A stretch of 64,000 bases of DNA from Bradyrhizobium arachidis (GCF_024758505.1 NZ_CP077970.1:4588001-4652000), one strand, 5' to 3'. Shown: positions 34,107-43,672, numbered from the stretch's first letter. Program-made: numbers and translations. Notes: generated from the sequence alone by a model not told the origin.

Positions 34107-35141
34107 ATGACCAAGTATAAGCTCGAGTACATTTGGCTCGACGGATATACGCCGACTCCGAATTTGCGCGGCAAAACTCAGATCAAGGAATTTTCGTCGT
34201 TCCCCACGCTCGAGCAGCTTCCGCTCTGGGGTTTTGACGGCTCCTCCACCCAGCAGGCCGAAGGCCACAGCTCCGATTGCGTGCTGAAGCCGGTCGCCGT
34301 GTTCCCGGACGCCGCGCGCACCAATGGCGTGCTCGTGATGTGCGAAGTCATGATGCCCGATGGCAAGACCCCGCACGCCTCCAACAAGCGCGCGACCATT
34401 CTTGACGACGCCGGCGCCTGGTTCGGCTTTGAGCAGGAGTACTTCTTCTACAAGGACGGCCGTCCGCTCGGCTTCCCGTCGTCCGGCTATCCGGCCCCGC
34501 AGGGCCCGTACTACACCGGCGTCGGCTACTCGAACGTCGGCGACGTCGCCCGCAAGATCGTCGAAGAGCATCTCGACCTCTGCCTCGCGGCCGGCATCAA
34601 CCATGAAGGCATCAACGCGGAAGTCGCGAAGGGCCAGTGGGAATTCCAGATCTTCGGCAAGGGCTCGAAGACCGCTGCCGACCAGATGTGGATGGCCCGC
34701 TACCTCATGCTGCGCCTGACCGAGAAGTACGGCATCGACATCGAGTTCCACTGCAAGCCGCTCGGCGACACCGATTGGAACGGCTCGGGCATGCACGCCA
34801 ACTTCTCGACCGAGTACATGCGCACGGTCGGCGGCAAGGAGTATTTCGAGGCGCTGATGGCGGCCTTCGACAAGAACCTGATGGACCACATCGCCGTCTA
34901 CGGCCCGGACAACGACAAGCGTCTGACCGGCAAGCACGAGACCGCGCCCTGGAACAAGTTCAGCTACGGCGTTGCCGACCGCGGTGCTTCGATCCGCGTT
35001 CCGCACTCCTTCGTCAACAACGGCTACAAGGGCTATCTGGAAGACCGTCGTCCGAACTCGCAGGGCGACCCATACCAGATCGCTTCGCAGATCCTGAAGA
35101 CGGTCTCGTCCGTGCCGACCGACAAGAAGGCGGCTGCTTAA
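34107..35141 (+). CDS. glnII: Glutamine synthetase type II
   Basis: The 344-residue enzyme is the eukaryote-type GSII. It has [18 protein letters not shown] at the N-terminus, [26 protein letters not shown], the metal- and glutamate-binding [24 protein letters not shown] region (read here as its parts [14 protein letters not shown] and MHANFST), and [12 protein letters not shown]. It makes glutamine from glutamate and ammonia with ATP. Unlike GSI it lacks the adenylylated C-terminal loop. It has its own sigma-54 promoter, a divergent GstI-like gene, and two hairpins after the stop. Confidence 0.97.
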   Translation: MTKYKLEYIWLDGYTPTPNLRGKTQIKEFSSFPTLEQLPLWGFDGSSTQQAEGHSSDCVLKPVAVFPDAARTNGVLVMCEVMMPDGKTPHASNKRATILDDAGAWFGFEQEYFFYKDGRPLGFPSSGYPAPQGPYYTGVGYSNVGDVARKIVEEHLDLCLAAGINHEGINAEVAKGQWEFQIFGKGSKTAADQMWMARYLMLRLTEKYGIDIEFHCKPLGDTDWNGSGMHANFSTEYMRTVGGKEYFEALMAAFDKNLMDHIAVYGPDNDKRLTGKHETAPWNKFSYGVADRGASIRVPHSFVNNGYKGYLEDRRPNSQGDPYQIASQILKTVSSVPTDKKAAA

Positions 35142-35149
35142 CGCATCCT

Positions 35150-35181
35150 CCGGCCCGGGCTGGGGGGCTTGCCCGGGCCGG
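35150..35181 (+). terminator. GC-rich hairpin after glnII
   Basis: CCGGCCCGGGC pairs with GCCCGGGCCGG around a short G-rich loop just after the glnII stop. No T-run follows, so it probably stabilises the transcript end or works with the second hairpin at 35187. Confidence 0.6.
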
Positions 35182-35186
35182 CAATC

Positions 35187-35223
35187 AAATCCGCCGAGGC
35201 CGAAAGGCCTTGGCGGATTTTTG
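35187..35223 (+). terminator. Rho-independent terminator of glnII
   Basis: AAATCCGCC-GAGGCC-GAAA-GGCCTT-GGCGGATTT forms a long stem closed by a GAAA tetraloop and followed by TTTTT. It is a strong terminator about 45 bases after the glnII stop. Confidence 0.9.
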
Positions 35224-35343
35224 CATTTTGATGACAACTCGCCTCGCGGTGGAATTGGTGCTGCATTCTCGGCCCGCGCTATATCCAGCCAGGGCGAAAG
35301 CGGGATAAACTGCGTGCGGATGCGCGCAGGCCGGGGACGGCTG

Positions 35344-36048
35344 GTGTTTGAAGGTTTCTACAAGGTACGTTTTCAGCTTGCCGACGCCGTCGGCCGGAGC
35401 GTGATGCATGTCGGCAACGGCAAGATGCTGGGCGGCAACTCGGCCTTTGCGCATATCGGCACCTACGAGAAGACGGCCGATGGACTTACGATCGAGATCA
35501 AGACTTTTCGTCACAATCCCGATCCCCACTATCGCGCGATGGCGGGCACCGACAATGCGACGCTCATCGCCAAGGGTTGGGCGGATGGCGATCTCGTTCG
35601 CTTCAAGGGCGAGATGAAAGAACTGCCCGGCGTGCCCTTCCAATCCGTGATGACGCCGATCCGAGAGGACGAGGCGCCGATCGCCGGCAGCGTCGGCGAG
35701 GGCGGCATCGCCAACGGTCTCTATTCCATCCATTTGCGCATGCTCGACGGCGTCGACGGCGGGCTCACCGGCGTGATGCTGCTCAACCAGGGCCGCATCC
35801 TGGGCGGCGATGCCTCGTTCTACTATCTCGGCAGCTACACGGCGGCGAACGGCCGCTGGAAGGGCCAGATCCTCAACCAGGAGCACACGCCGGCGCGCGA
35901 CGAGAATCCGGTGTTCGGCGGCCATGAGGTCGGCATCGGCTTCTCCGGCAGCTATGACGACGAACACGCCGTGCTGGAAGCAACGGCGCTCGCGGGCAAG
36001 CGCAGCCTGCGCCTGACCGCCGCGCTGCGGCTGATGCACCGCGCCTGA
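35344..36048 (+). CDS. GrlR-like protein with two fused copies of the domain (paralog 1)
   Basis: GTG 35344 is chosen because it aligns with the start of the paralog at 38417 and has GGGGACGG upstream. Both proteins are then 234 residues. The N-terminal copy reads [27 protein letters not shown] and the C-terminal copy [27 protein letters not shown], so the two halves are homologous. GrlR of enterohaemorrhagic E. coli is a 123-residue single domain that binds GrlA and silences type III secretion. No GrlA-like partner is seen here, so a regulatory role is only inferred. It is 11 bases before the ModA-like gene. Confidence 0.78.
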   Translation: MFEGFYKVRFQLADAVGRSVMHVGNGKMLGGNSAFAHIGTYEKTADGLTIEIKTFRHNPDPHYRAMAGTDNATLIAKGWADGDLVRFKGEMKELPGVPFQSVMTPIREDEAPIAGSVGEGGIANGLYSIHLRMLDGVDGGLTGVMLLNQGRILGGDASFYYLGSYTAANGRWKGQILNQEHTPARDENPVFGGHEVGIGFSGSYDDEHAVLEATALAGKRSLRLTAALRLMHRA

Positions 36049-36059
36049 TCGGCAAGACC

Positions 36060-36743
36060 ATGGACACCATCCGCATGCTCTCCACGCTCGGCCTGATGGG
36101 CGCGATGCGCAGCATGTCATCGGCCTGCGAGGCCGCAACAGGCGTGCGTATCGATGTCGATTACGCGCCGACCATGGCGCTGTTGCAGCGGCTGCGCGAG
36201 GGCGAGGCGGCCGATGTCGTGATCCTCACCCGCGAGGGGCTCGACGAGGTGATCGCCGAGGGCCGCGTGGCCGCCGAAAGCGCTGTCGATCTGGCGCGCT
36301 CCTATGTCGGCATCGCTGTCAGGGCAGGGGACGCGCATCCCGACATCGCAACCGAAACCGCGCTGCGCAAGGCGCTGCTGGCTTCGCGCGCGGTCGCCTA
36401 TTCGCGGCTGGGGGCAAGCGGCATCTACTTCGCGCAATTGATCGAGCGCCTCGGCATTGCCGATGAGATCAACGCCCGCGCCGTGATCGTGCAGCAGGGC
36501 TTTACGGCCGAGCGGCTCGTGAGCGGCGAGGCCGATCTTGCCGTGCAGCAGATCAGCGAGTTGAAGCAGGTCGCCCGCATCGAGGTCATAGGTTCGATCC
36601 CGCGCGAATTGCAGACGCCCGCGCTGTTTTCGGCGGGCCGGATGGTTGCGGCGAGGAATGCTGCGGGCGCCGACCGGCTGCTGCGCTATTTGGCGTCATC
36701 AGAGGTCGCGCCGGCCTTGCGGGCGTCAGGACTCGAGCCTTGA
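36060..36743 (+). CDS. ModA-like substrate-binding domain protein without signal peptide
   Basis: The 227-residue protein follows the periplasmic-binding-protein type II fold. LRMLSTLGLMGAMRSM is not a leader, EGEAADVVILTREGLDEVIAEGRV matches the molybdate-binding group, and ASGIYFAQLIERLG follows. It appears to lack a cleavable signal and a permease partner. It starts 11 bases after the GrlR-like gene and is followed 32 bases later by the Sel1 gene, suggesting one operon. It may be a cytoplasmic sensor-like protein rather than a transport component. Confidence 0.75.
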   Translation: MDTIRMLSTLGLMGAMRSMSSACEAATGVRIDVDYAPTMALLQRLREGEAADVVILTREGLDEVIAEGRVAAESAVDLARSYVGIAVRAGDAHPDIATETALRKALLASRAVAYSRLGASGIYFAQLIERLGIADEINARAVIVQQGFTAERLVSGEADLAVQQISELKQVARIEVIGSIPRELQTPALFSAGRMVAARNAAGADRLLRYLASSEVAPALRASGLEP

Positions 36744-36775
36744 ATTTGACGACGGCCGGACGCAACCTGCGCGTC

Positions 36776-37594
36776 ATGCGAAAGATCGCGCTCGCCATCC
36801 TCCTCGCTCTCGCATCGCCGTTGCAGGCGCATGCGCAATCGGCCGACCTCGTGCTGTGTGACCGGCTGGCGGCCGACCCCAGCGATCCCGACAAGCCTGC
36901 CGACATCAGGGGCGTCGCCGAAGTTGCCCCCGCGGACATTCCGACCGCGATAAAATTCTGCAAGACCGCGTCCGGCGCCTCGCGGCGCGCGATGTTCGAG
37001 CTCGGGCGCGCCTATGCCGCCAACCGGCAAATGCCGGAGGCGCTCGCCGCCTGGCGCAAGGCCGCCGACAAGGGCTCGACCTCGGCGATGGTCGAGCTCG
37101 GCGTTCTCTACGGCACCGGCTCGGGCGTTGCGAAGGACGAAGCGCAGGCACGAAAACTGTTCGAGAAGGCGGCGGAGGCCGGCAATCCCCGCGGCGTCAG
37201 CAATCTCGCGGCGCTTGGCGGCGGCGCAGCCGCCCCCGCCAACCCCGCGCGCTCGCGCGAACTGCTCGGCAGGGCGGCCGAGACCAATGCCGAGGCGCAG
37301 TATCAACTCGGGCTGATGCTGTCGAACGGCAGCGGCGGCCAGCAGGACGACGTCGCGGCGCGCGCGATGTTCGAAAAGGCGGCGGCGCAAAACCATCCCG
37401 GCGCGCTGGAGCGGATGGGCGCCTTCGCCCAGGAAGGCCGCGGCGGGGCGAAGGACAAGGACGCCGCAAAGGCCTACTACGAGCGCGCCGCGGCGCTCGG
37501 CGACGAAGACGCAAAGAAAGCGCTGGAGCGGATCCGCTGTCCCTATGCGATCAAGAACAAGCAGGGCCAGCTCGTTACCACGCTGTGCTTCTGA
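36776..37594 (+). CDS. Sel1-repeat (TPR-like) exported protein
   Basis: ATG 36776 gives 272 residues with a signal peptide ending LQAHAQ. TTG 36740, overlapping the previous stop, is an alternative but would extend the leader. At least four Sel1 repeats are visible, e.g. AMVELGVLYGTGSGVAKDEAQARKLFEKAAEAG and AQYQLGLMLSNGSGG, mentioned here by their starts. Such helical-repeat proteins mediate protein-protein contact in the periplasm. The C-terminal CPYAIKNKQGQLVTTLCF carries two cysteines. Confidence 0.82.
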   Translation: MRKIALAILLALASPLQAHAQSADLVLCDRLAADPSDPDKPADIRGVAEVAPADIPTAIKFCKTASGASRRAMFELGRAYAANRQMPEALAAWRKAADKGSTSAMVELGVLYGTGSGVAKDEAQARKLFEKAAEAGNPRGVSNLAALGGGAAAPANPARSRELLGRAAETNAEAQYQLGLMLSNGSGGQQDDVAARAMFEKAAAQNHPGALERMGAFAQEGRGGAKDKDAAKAYYERAAALGDEDAKKALERIRCPYAIKNKQGQLVTTLCF

Positions 37595-37614
37595 TTGCGA
37601 CTGGGGGAAGGGGA

Positions 37615-37950
37615 ATGTGGGCATCGATCAGGCGGCTTCTCGCGCGGACGAAGTCGCTTGAAGTCCTGTTTGGCGATGTCCTGTTTGAGTCCCAGCCTGT
37701 TCGTGGGCAATCGTCGCATTCGAACTTCCAGTGGCAGGTCAAACGCGGGTTGGACGAAAAATCCTACTACGTCTGCGTCAAGATGAAGCCCGATGGCTAT
37801 GCAGGCCCGGAGGGCTCGCCGACCAATTACATATCCTTCGACCTCGCGACGGCCCTGAAGCTCCGCGCTGACATCGACGAATGCATCGCGCTGGCGCATT
37901 CGTACGCTAAAGCAGGTTCCCGCTCATCAGCGATTGCTCGCAAGCCGTGA
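37615..37950 (+). CDS. Hypothetical protein
   Basis: ATG 37615 follows GGGGAAGGGGA and gives 111 residues. The protein begins MWASIRRLLARTKSLEVLF and contains WQVKRGLDEKSYYVCVKMKPDG and LATALKLRADIDECIALAHSY. No known domain is recognised and there is no signal peptide. It is 20 bases downstream of the Sel1 gene, possibly in the same transcript. Confidence 0.6.
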   Translation: MWASIRRLLARTKSLEVLFGDVLFESQPVRGQSSHSNFQWQVKRGLDEKSYYVCVKMKPDGYAGPEGSPTNYISFDLATALKLRADIDECIALAHSYAKAGSRSSAIARKP

Positions 37951-38012
37951 AGGAACTTCCAACTTGCAGTCACGCTTGAGGGGAAGGAGGCGCCCAAAGA
38001 GGAGGAGCGATC

Positions 38013-38162
38013 ATGATCCGCAAGCTGGCATCCGGCGAATACCGGCTCTATTCGCGCAAGGTGAACCCGAAGACGGGCAGGCGCCGCAACCTCGGCACCT
38101 TCAAGAGCCGTGCGGCGGCCGAGAAGCACGAGCGCGAGGTGCAGTATTTCAAGCGTCACTAA
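38013..38162 (+). CDS. Small basic protein resembling an integrase-type DNA-binding arm
   Basis: The 49-residue gene starts at ATG 38013 after a GAGGAGGAG ribosome site. Its product begins MIRKLASGEYRLYSRKVN, continues PKTGRRRNLGTFKSRAAA, and ends in EVQYFKRH. The strand-strand-helix pattern with Gly-Thr-Phe and a final helix resembles the AP2-like DNA-binding domains of phage integrases. Many alphaproteobacteria seem to carry such free-standing small proteins. DNA binding is inferred from the basic charge and the pattern. Confidence 0.7.
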   Translation: MIRKLASGEYRLYSRKVNPKTGRRRNLGTFKSRAAAEKHEREVQYFKRH

Positions 38163-38416
38163 GGCGTGATGAATGCCCTCAGGAGGGCGGAACAGACAAA
38201 ACATCGAAACAACCCCATGCAAAGTAGCCGGGACGCCCGGATACGGGATTGCTGATTTTACGAAATCGCTTGACGCGTCGGGCAAATCGGGGGTATTATG
38301 CTGACATCGCAGAGGAAGGCTCCACAACGGTCCCTGCGTGAAAAAGCCTGATAGATTCGGTGCGGAGGCGGTGCTAGGTAGCGCGCGACTCGCAATGGTT
38401 TTCCGGGATCTTTTCG

Positions 38417-39121
38417 TTGCTGAACGGGCTCTACAAGGTCGAATACGGCGTCAACGATGCGTTCGGCCGCAGCATCATGTGCATGCACAACGGCAAGCTG
38501 CTCGGCGGCAATTCGGCCTTTGCCCATCTCGGCAGCTATGAGGAGCGCGGCGGCGAGATCATCGGCGAGGTGATCACCGAACGTCACAATGACGATCCCC
38601 ACTACAAGCCGCTGATGGGCATCGATGTCGCCACCATCCGCGTGCGTGGCCGGACCACCAGCCGCGGCATCCGCTTCGAAGGCGAGGCCACCCCGGTGCC
38701 CGGCGCGATGTTCTGGGCCGAGCTCACGCGGCTCGACGACGATGCGTTGCCGCCGCGGGGCATCGTCGGAGCCGGCGGCATCGCAAACGGGCTCTATTCG
38801 ATCCATCTGAAGGCGCTCGACGGCGTCGAGGCCGGGTTGTCCGGCGTGATGCTGCTTATGGACGGCCGCATCCTCGGCGGCGATGCGTTTTTCTACTATC
38901 TCGGCTCATATTCGTCCGAGAACGGCCGCTGGAAGGGCGAGATCCTCAACCAGGAGCACACGCCGGCGCGCGGCGAGAATCCGGTGTTCGGCGGCTATGA
39001 GGTCGGGATCGGCTTCTCCGGAAACTGCAACGAGGACGGCGGCGACCTCGAAGGCATCGCGCTTGCGGGCAAGCGCAGCCTGCGACTGGCCGCGTCGCTG
39101 AAGCTGATGCGACGCGCGTGA
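38417..39121 (+). CDS. GrlR-like protein with two fused copies of the domain (paralog 2)
   Basis: TTG 38417 gives 234 residues starting (M)LNGLYKVEYG. The N-terminal copy has [18 protein letters not shown] and the C-terminal copy [13 protein letters not shown] and [17 protein letters not shown]. It matches paralog 1 strongly, especially [18 protein letters not shown] and the [10 protein letters not shown] end. The two therefore derive from a gene duplication after an older internal duplication. They are 2.4 kb apart with unrelated genes between. Regulation by protein binding, as for E. coli GrlR, is possible but unproven. Confidence 0.78.
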   Translation: MLNGLYKVEYGVNDAFGRSIMCMHNGKLLGGNSAFAHLGSYEERGGEIIGEVITERHNDDPHYKPLMGIDVATIRVRGRTTSRGIRFEGEATPVPGAMFWAELTRLDDDALPPRGIVGAGGIANGLYSIHLKALDGVEAGLSGVMLLMDGRILGGDAFFYYLGSYSSENGRWKGEILNQEHTPARGENPVFGGYEVGIGFSGNCNEDGGDLEGIALAGKRSLRLAASLKLMRRA

Positions 39122-39133
39122 GCATCGCAGGGC

Positions 39134-41974
39134 TCACGGAAGTGTTGAGAACAGTTGACGTGCTGCTCGAACCTCGGGAGTCTCATTGCTCTCCCTGAAC
39201 TTGGCACAGATAGGGCCGAGAAGATTCCGCGCCTGAAGTTTCAGACCGGATGCAGCACACAACGCCGCCAAGCTCGTTGCTGATCTTAGCTCCCAGATCG
39301 CTGCCCCTTGACGGAGCGCCACCCGCAAAGCCTGCTTGAGGAGAGCCTCGGCTTGCGCCTGATTTCCGCCGGAGAGGTGCACGATTTCTGCTCGCAAGCG
39401 CAGGATTTCAGGGTCGCAAAGCGCTTCGCCGTTGTCTTCGGACTGTCGTTCGAGTTCCTCGAGAAGGCAGCTCGCCGGCTCAAGTCTCCCCATTTCGATC
39501 AGAGCGGTGGCCAGTTCGGCTTTGAAGCGGTTGTGATTGGCTGAAATTCCTCGGTCGTCCAGCCGCGCGATTCCTGCAGCTAGTTCCTTTGCGCCCGTCT
39601 CCACTTCTCCCTGACGGATCAGGATCATCCCGCGAAGGGAGGGCACCCAGTTGGCATACGGCCGATGACGCTGACCGTGGGTCTCGAGCCGGGTCAGATA
39701 TTTCTCGGCCAGGTCCAGGCGACCGGCGAAGATCGCGGTCGGACATGCAGCCTGCTGGAGAGCGTAGAATTCCGACACAGGGTCCGCTCGAGATTCGGCT
39801 TCCCGAACGGCGTCATGCGCCGTGTCGATGGCCTCTTCGATTTCGCCGCGCAGAAATTGGACCTGCGCGAGCGTGCTCAGTGCAAGGCTCCTCTGATTGT
39901 ACACGAGTCTCGCATCTATCGGAGTTTCCGACCGATCCAGGCGCTCCAGCACGCTTTGCAGAAGTCGTGCGGCTTCGATCTGGTCACCCATGACATGGCG
40001 GATATTGGCGATCAGCCGGTCTCCGATGAGTATCGCGGCAGCGTCCCCGTTGCGGACCCCCAGCTGTTTGAATGCCTCGGCATGTGCTGCCGAGACCTTG
40101 AATCGACCGGAGTTCCATGCGTTGACCATCAAGCTCCATCTGGCCCTCAATTGGTGGGGCAGATCGTTGAGAGTCTCCGCGACGGTGCGCGCACGCTCGG
40201 CGATCGCGATCATATGCGGTCCATGGGAGTCGATCTGGAGCAGCGATGCAAACAGTTCGACAAGGAGTTGCATCTCGGTTCGGGGATCGCCCGCAAGATC
40301 GGTGGACTCGAGGGCTTGGTTCACTCGCGCCCGGCACTCCTCGACAAGCTGCCACGACCACCAGAGTGGAACGGACGCCAGTGTGAGGGGCAGTCCGATC
40401 GCATATGCCTGTTCATGTGCGAAGGCCCAGTCGAGAGCCGCGCGAACGTCGTCGATCTGCACCGGCGCTTTTCGGCGTAGCCGCTCGAGCATAAGTAGCG
40501 CGTGCCGCTGGCGGATCGTTGCTTCCTCACCCTCCTGGCGAAGACGCTCCAGCGCGAAATGTCGCGTCGTGACCAGCATCCGGAAACGCCGCGTGTCTCC
40601 GTCAGATTCGATCGAAAGAAGCGATTTCACCGCCAAGGCAGCGAGTTTGCGAATTAGCGCCGCAGGTGGGCTGCTTTCATCCGCTGCAACCGCCACAGCG
40701 TCCTCGGCAGTGAACGCGCCAGCGAATACCGACAATCGCCGAAACAGCGCGCGGTCGGACGGCGAGAGCAGATCATGGCTCCACTGCAGCGTCGCGGTGA
40801 GCGTCTGATGGCGGGCGATAGCCGTCCTTCGCGAGCCCAGGTCTTCGAGCTGCAGCCGGCCGAGCTGTTCGGCTAAGCTCCTTACACCCAACGCATCTGC
40901 CTGCACCGCCGCCATCTCGATTGCGAGCGGCAGGCCGTCCAAGGCGCGGCAGAGGGCGCAGACATAGGGCGCTTCGCGATCGCCGAAGGCGAAGCCCCCA
41001 GCAGCCGCTGCGCGTTCAGCAAACAATTGGACGGCCGAATAGCTCAAGGCTTGCTGCGCCGAGGCCAGATCAACGTGGGGAACGTCGAGCGGATCGACCC
41101 GGTAGATCCATTCTCCTTCCACCCGCAGCATTTCGCGGCTGGTCGCGATAATGCGGACCCGTGGTGCACCTCGCGCCACCGTCTCGCAAAAAAGGGCGGC
41201 CGCATCGACGAGATGTTCGCAATTGTCCAGCAGTATGAGGACGCGCCTGTCCTTCAGGGCCGCGACCAGCATCTCCGTCGGATTTCCTGAAAGCACCACC
41301 TTTCCCAACGCCGTCGCGACCGCTGTTGGGACCCACTCGGGCTCGGCCACCGACGCAAGATCGACAAAGACCACGCCGTCTGGAAAGTCACGTTCCAGTC
41401 GGATCGACACGGCTTGGGCCAGCCGCGTTTTTCCGATGCCGCCGGCACCTGCGACAGTAACCAGTCGGTTTTGTTGGACCAACGCGGCCAGATGGTTGAT
41501 GGCGGCCTCACGCCCGATCAGCGACGAGAGCGGTTGCGGAACGCCTTCCGGCGTGCGGGGCTCCTGCACCGCTGCACTCGGGTGGGCTTCAAGCGTTATA
41601 GGAGCCGCCAGCCGATAGCCCCGCCCAGATTCCGTCCGGATAAGGGACGCACCGCCTTGCGTTCGACCGAGCGCGTTGCGGAGCTTGGAGACGTGTGCCC
41701 GAAGTGTGCCGTCGTCGACGTGAACCCGCCCCCAGACGCGCGCAAACAAGTCCTCTCGGCTCACAAGATCGCCGCGAGCCTCTATCAAGGCGAGCAGGAT
41801 TTCGAAGGCGCGGGGGCCGAGCGGGATCGGCGCTTCCCCCTCAAAAATCTGTCGTTTGAGGCGATCCAGGCGCAACCCTCCGAAACGGAGCACAACGTAC
41901 TCCGGGACGTCAGCCGACCGCTCACCCGTCAGTGTCATCATCGGGCGCTCGCCCACCGCAACAATTCTTCGCAA
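39134..41974 (-). CDS. Large transcriptional regulator: OmpR-type winged helix plus STAND ATPase
   Basis: The 946-residue protein (ATG 41941 or 41938 are alternatives) has a winged helix at about 28-125 (LGPRAFEILLALIEARG, TLRAHVSKLRNALG, ESGRGYRL). An NB-ARC-like ATPase follows, with Walker A GAGGIGKT at 176-183 and Walker B LILLDNCEHL at 246-255. The C-terminal half is helical with TPR-like repeats. This is the AfsR/MalT-like layout, where ligand or protein binding lets ATP drive DNA binding. It diverges from the hydrolase at 42052 and probably controls the cluster to 46500. It ends 12 bases from the second GrlR-like gene. Confidence 0.88.
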   Translation of the reverse strand: MRRIVAVGERPMMTLTGERSADVPEYVVLRFGGLRLDRLKRQIFEGEAPIPLGPRAFEILLALIEARGDLVSREDLFARVWGRVHVDDGTLRAHVSKLRNALGRTQGGASLIRTESGRGYRLAAPITLEAHPSAAVQEPRTPEGVPQPLSSLIGREAAINHLAALVQQNRLVTVAGAGGIGKTRLAQAVSIRLERDFPDGVVFVDLASVAEPEWVPTAVATALGKVVLSGNPTEMLVAALKDRRVLILLDNCEHLVDAAALFCETVARGAPRVRIIATSREMLRVEGEWIYRVDPLDVPHVDLASAQQALSYSAVQLFAERAAAAGGFAFGDREAPYVCALCRALDGLPLAIEMAAVQADALGVRSLAEQLGRLQLEDLGSRRTAIARHQTLTATLQWSHDLLSPSDRALFRRLSVFAGAFTAEDAVAVAADESSPPAALIRKLAALAVKSLLSIESDGDTRRFRMLVTTRHFALERLRQEGEEATIRQRHALLMLERLRRKAPVQIDDVRAALDWAFAHEQAYAIGLPLTLASVPLWWSWQLVEECRARVNQALESTDLAGDPRTEMQLLVELFASLLQIDSHGPHMIAIAERARTVAETLNDLPHQLRARWSLMVNAWNSGRFKVSAAHAEAFKQLGVRNGDAAAILIGDRLIANIRHVMGDQIEAARLLQSVLERLDRSETPIDARLVYNQRSLALSTLAQVQFLRGEIEEAIDTAHDAVREAESRADPVSEFYALQQAACPTAIFAGRLDLAEKYLTRLETHGQRHRPYANWVPSLRGMILIRQGEVETGAKELAAGIARLDDRGISANHNRFKAELATALIEMGRLEPASCLLEELERQSEDNGEALCDPEILRLRAEIVHLSGGNQAQAEALLKQALRVALRQGAAIWELRSATSLAALCAASGLKLQARNLLGPICAKFRESNETPEVRAARQLFSTLP

Positions 41975-42051
41975 TACGCAACATACTCCTCGGTGCCGTC
42001 CCGTCTATAGTTCGCTTGGCCCTGTTGTCGCCGACAAGCATGGAGCTGGCG

Positions 42052-42762
42052 ATGGGGAACACAACTCCGAAAACTGTCATTCTAGTCCATGGAGCTTGGG
42101 CTGACGGCTCTTGCTGGTCGCCCGTAATCACTCAACTCAATGGCGCAGGAGTCGAGGCAACCGCGGTCCAGCTCCCCTTGTCTTCGTTGGCTGAGGATGT
42201 AGCGACCGTTCAGCGGGCCATGGCTCTTGAGGAAGGACCGCTGCTGCTGGTGGGACATTCGTATGGCGGCGTGGTCATCACCCAGGCTGGCGATGATCCG
42301 AAAGTCGCGGGGCTCGTCTACGTGGCTGCGTTCGCGCCCGATGCGGACCAATCCGCCTTATCCATGGGCGAATTGCTTCCGCCATCACCCGCAGGATCGG
42401 AGCTGAAGCGCGATGGTTCCGGCTTTTTCAAACTCACTCGCAAGGGAATCTTCGAGGACTTCGCCCAGGACCTACCCGTCGGACAGAAGGAAGTCATGGT
42501 CTCCACTCAGGGACCGACATCCATCCACGCGCTCGGCGCTCCGGTCAGCAGCACCGCCTGGAGAGGCAGGTCTTGCTGGTACGTGCTGGCGGAAAATGAT
42601 CGCACCATCTGGCCTGCGCTTCAGGAAAGAATGTCGAGTCACATCCGTGCCGAGACCATTCGCGTTCCCGCTAGCCACGTCGCGATGCTCTCGTGTCCTC
42701 AAAAGGTCGCCGAGGTGATCCTGCTCGCCAGCGCAGCAACGACGCCACGACAGACATTATGA
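42052..42762 (+). CDS. Alpha/beta hydrolase
   Basis: ATG 42052 has GGAG 6 bases upstream and gives 236 residues (ATG 42040 is an alternative). It has VILVHGAWADGS at the N-terminus, the nucleophile elbow LLVGHSYGGVV and a C-terminal VPASHVAMLSCP histidine; the acid is in VLAENDRTIWP. This is the small lid-less alpha/beta hydrolase type (PF12697). The substrate is unknown. It is the first gene of the cluster divergent from the STAND regulator. Confidence 0.85.
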   Translation: MGNTTPKTVILVHGAWADGSCWSPVITQLNGAGVEATAVQLPLSSLAEDVATVQRAMALEEGPLLLVGHSYGGVVITQAGDDPKVAGLVYVAAFAPDADQSALSMGELLPPSPAGSELKRDGSGFFKLTRKGIFEDFAQDLPVGQKEVMVSTQGPTSIHALGAPVSSTAWRGRSCWYVLAENDRTIWPALQERMSSHIRAETIRVPASHVAMLSCPQKVAEVILLASAATTPRQTL

Positions 42763-42790
42763 GCACACGCCCTGGCGCAGGAGCGAAGTC

Positions 42791-43672
42791 ATGAGCGAAG
42801 CAAACATTCTGATCAGCGGCGCGACCGGGCGTACGGGGGGAGCCGCTATCGACGAACTGCTCAAGATGGGCAAGCGCGTGCGGGCCTACGTACGCTCGGA
42901 TGATGACCGGGCGGCTACGCTGAGGCGCCGGGGAGTTGATATCGCCATCGGCGGCTTCACTGATATCGACGACATCCGTGCTGCCATGGAGGACATCAGC
43001 TCGGTCTATTTCCTTCATCCGATTGCGCCGGGAATTATCGGCGCTGCCGCGTATTTCGCACAGGCCGCGAAAGAAGCGGGCGTGACAGCGATCGTGAACA
43101 TGTCACAGATTTCGGCCCGGCGGGACTCGACGAGCCATGCCGCGCAAAATCACTGGCTTTCCGAGCGGGTCCTCGACTGGTCGGACGTGGCGACGACCCA
43201 TCTGCGCCCGACGTTCTTTGCCGACTGGCTCGTCTCCCCGCATTTCGCGAAGGAGATCTGGGCCAAGAAAAGAATCGAATTTCCGTTCGGGAATGGGCGC
43301 CACGCTCCGATCAGCACGGAGGATCAGGGACGGGTCATCGCCCACATCCTCGCGAATCCGAAAGGCCACGAGAGCAAGATCTACACTCTGCACGGCCCGG
43401 TCGAGATGGACCACACCGAGATCGCCGCCGCCATGAGCGACGTGCTCGGCGCGAAAATCGCGTACGCGCCAACATCGATCGAAGAGTTCAGGCAGAGGAT
43501 GGAACAAGTGTACAAGTTTCCCCCATTTCTGGTGCAGCACCTCGTCGAAGTAGCCCAGGACTATCAGGACGGCATTTTCGCAGGCACGAACGACGTCGTC
43601 GAGACAGTTACCGGAACGCCCCCACTATCCGTCGCAGCCTTCATCGGAAAAAACCGGAGAGCCTTTGCATGA
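42791..43672 (+). CDS. NmrA-family NAD(P)-binding protein
   Basis: The 293-residue protein starts 28 bases after the hydrolase. It has the Rossmann motif LISGATGRTGGAAIDELLKMG at the N-terminus, and ARRDSTSHAAQNHWLSE and THLRPTFFADWLV further on, as in NmrA/HSCARG-like atypical SDRs. These bind NADP and act as redox sensors or reductases. It may work in the cluster with the SDR that follows. Confidence 0.87.
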   Translation: MSEANILISGATGRTGGAAIDELLKMGKRVRAYVRSDDDRAATLRRRGVDIAIGGFTDIDDIRAAMEDISSVYFLHPIAPGIIGAAAYFAQAAKEAGVTAIVNMSQISARRDSTSHAAQNHWLSERVLDWSDVATTHLRPTFFADWLVSPHFAKEIWAKKRIEFPFGNGRHAPISTEDQGRVIAHILANPKGHESKIYTLHGPVEMDHTEIAAAMSDVLGAKIAYAPTSIEEFRQRMEQVYKFPPFLVQHLVEVAQDYQDGIFAGTNDVVETVTGTPPLSVAAFIGKNRRAFA

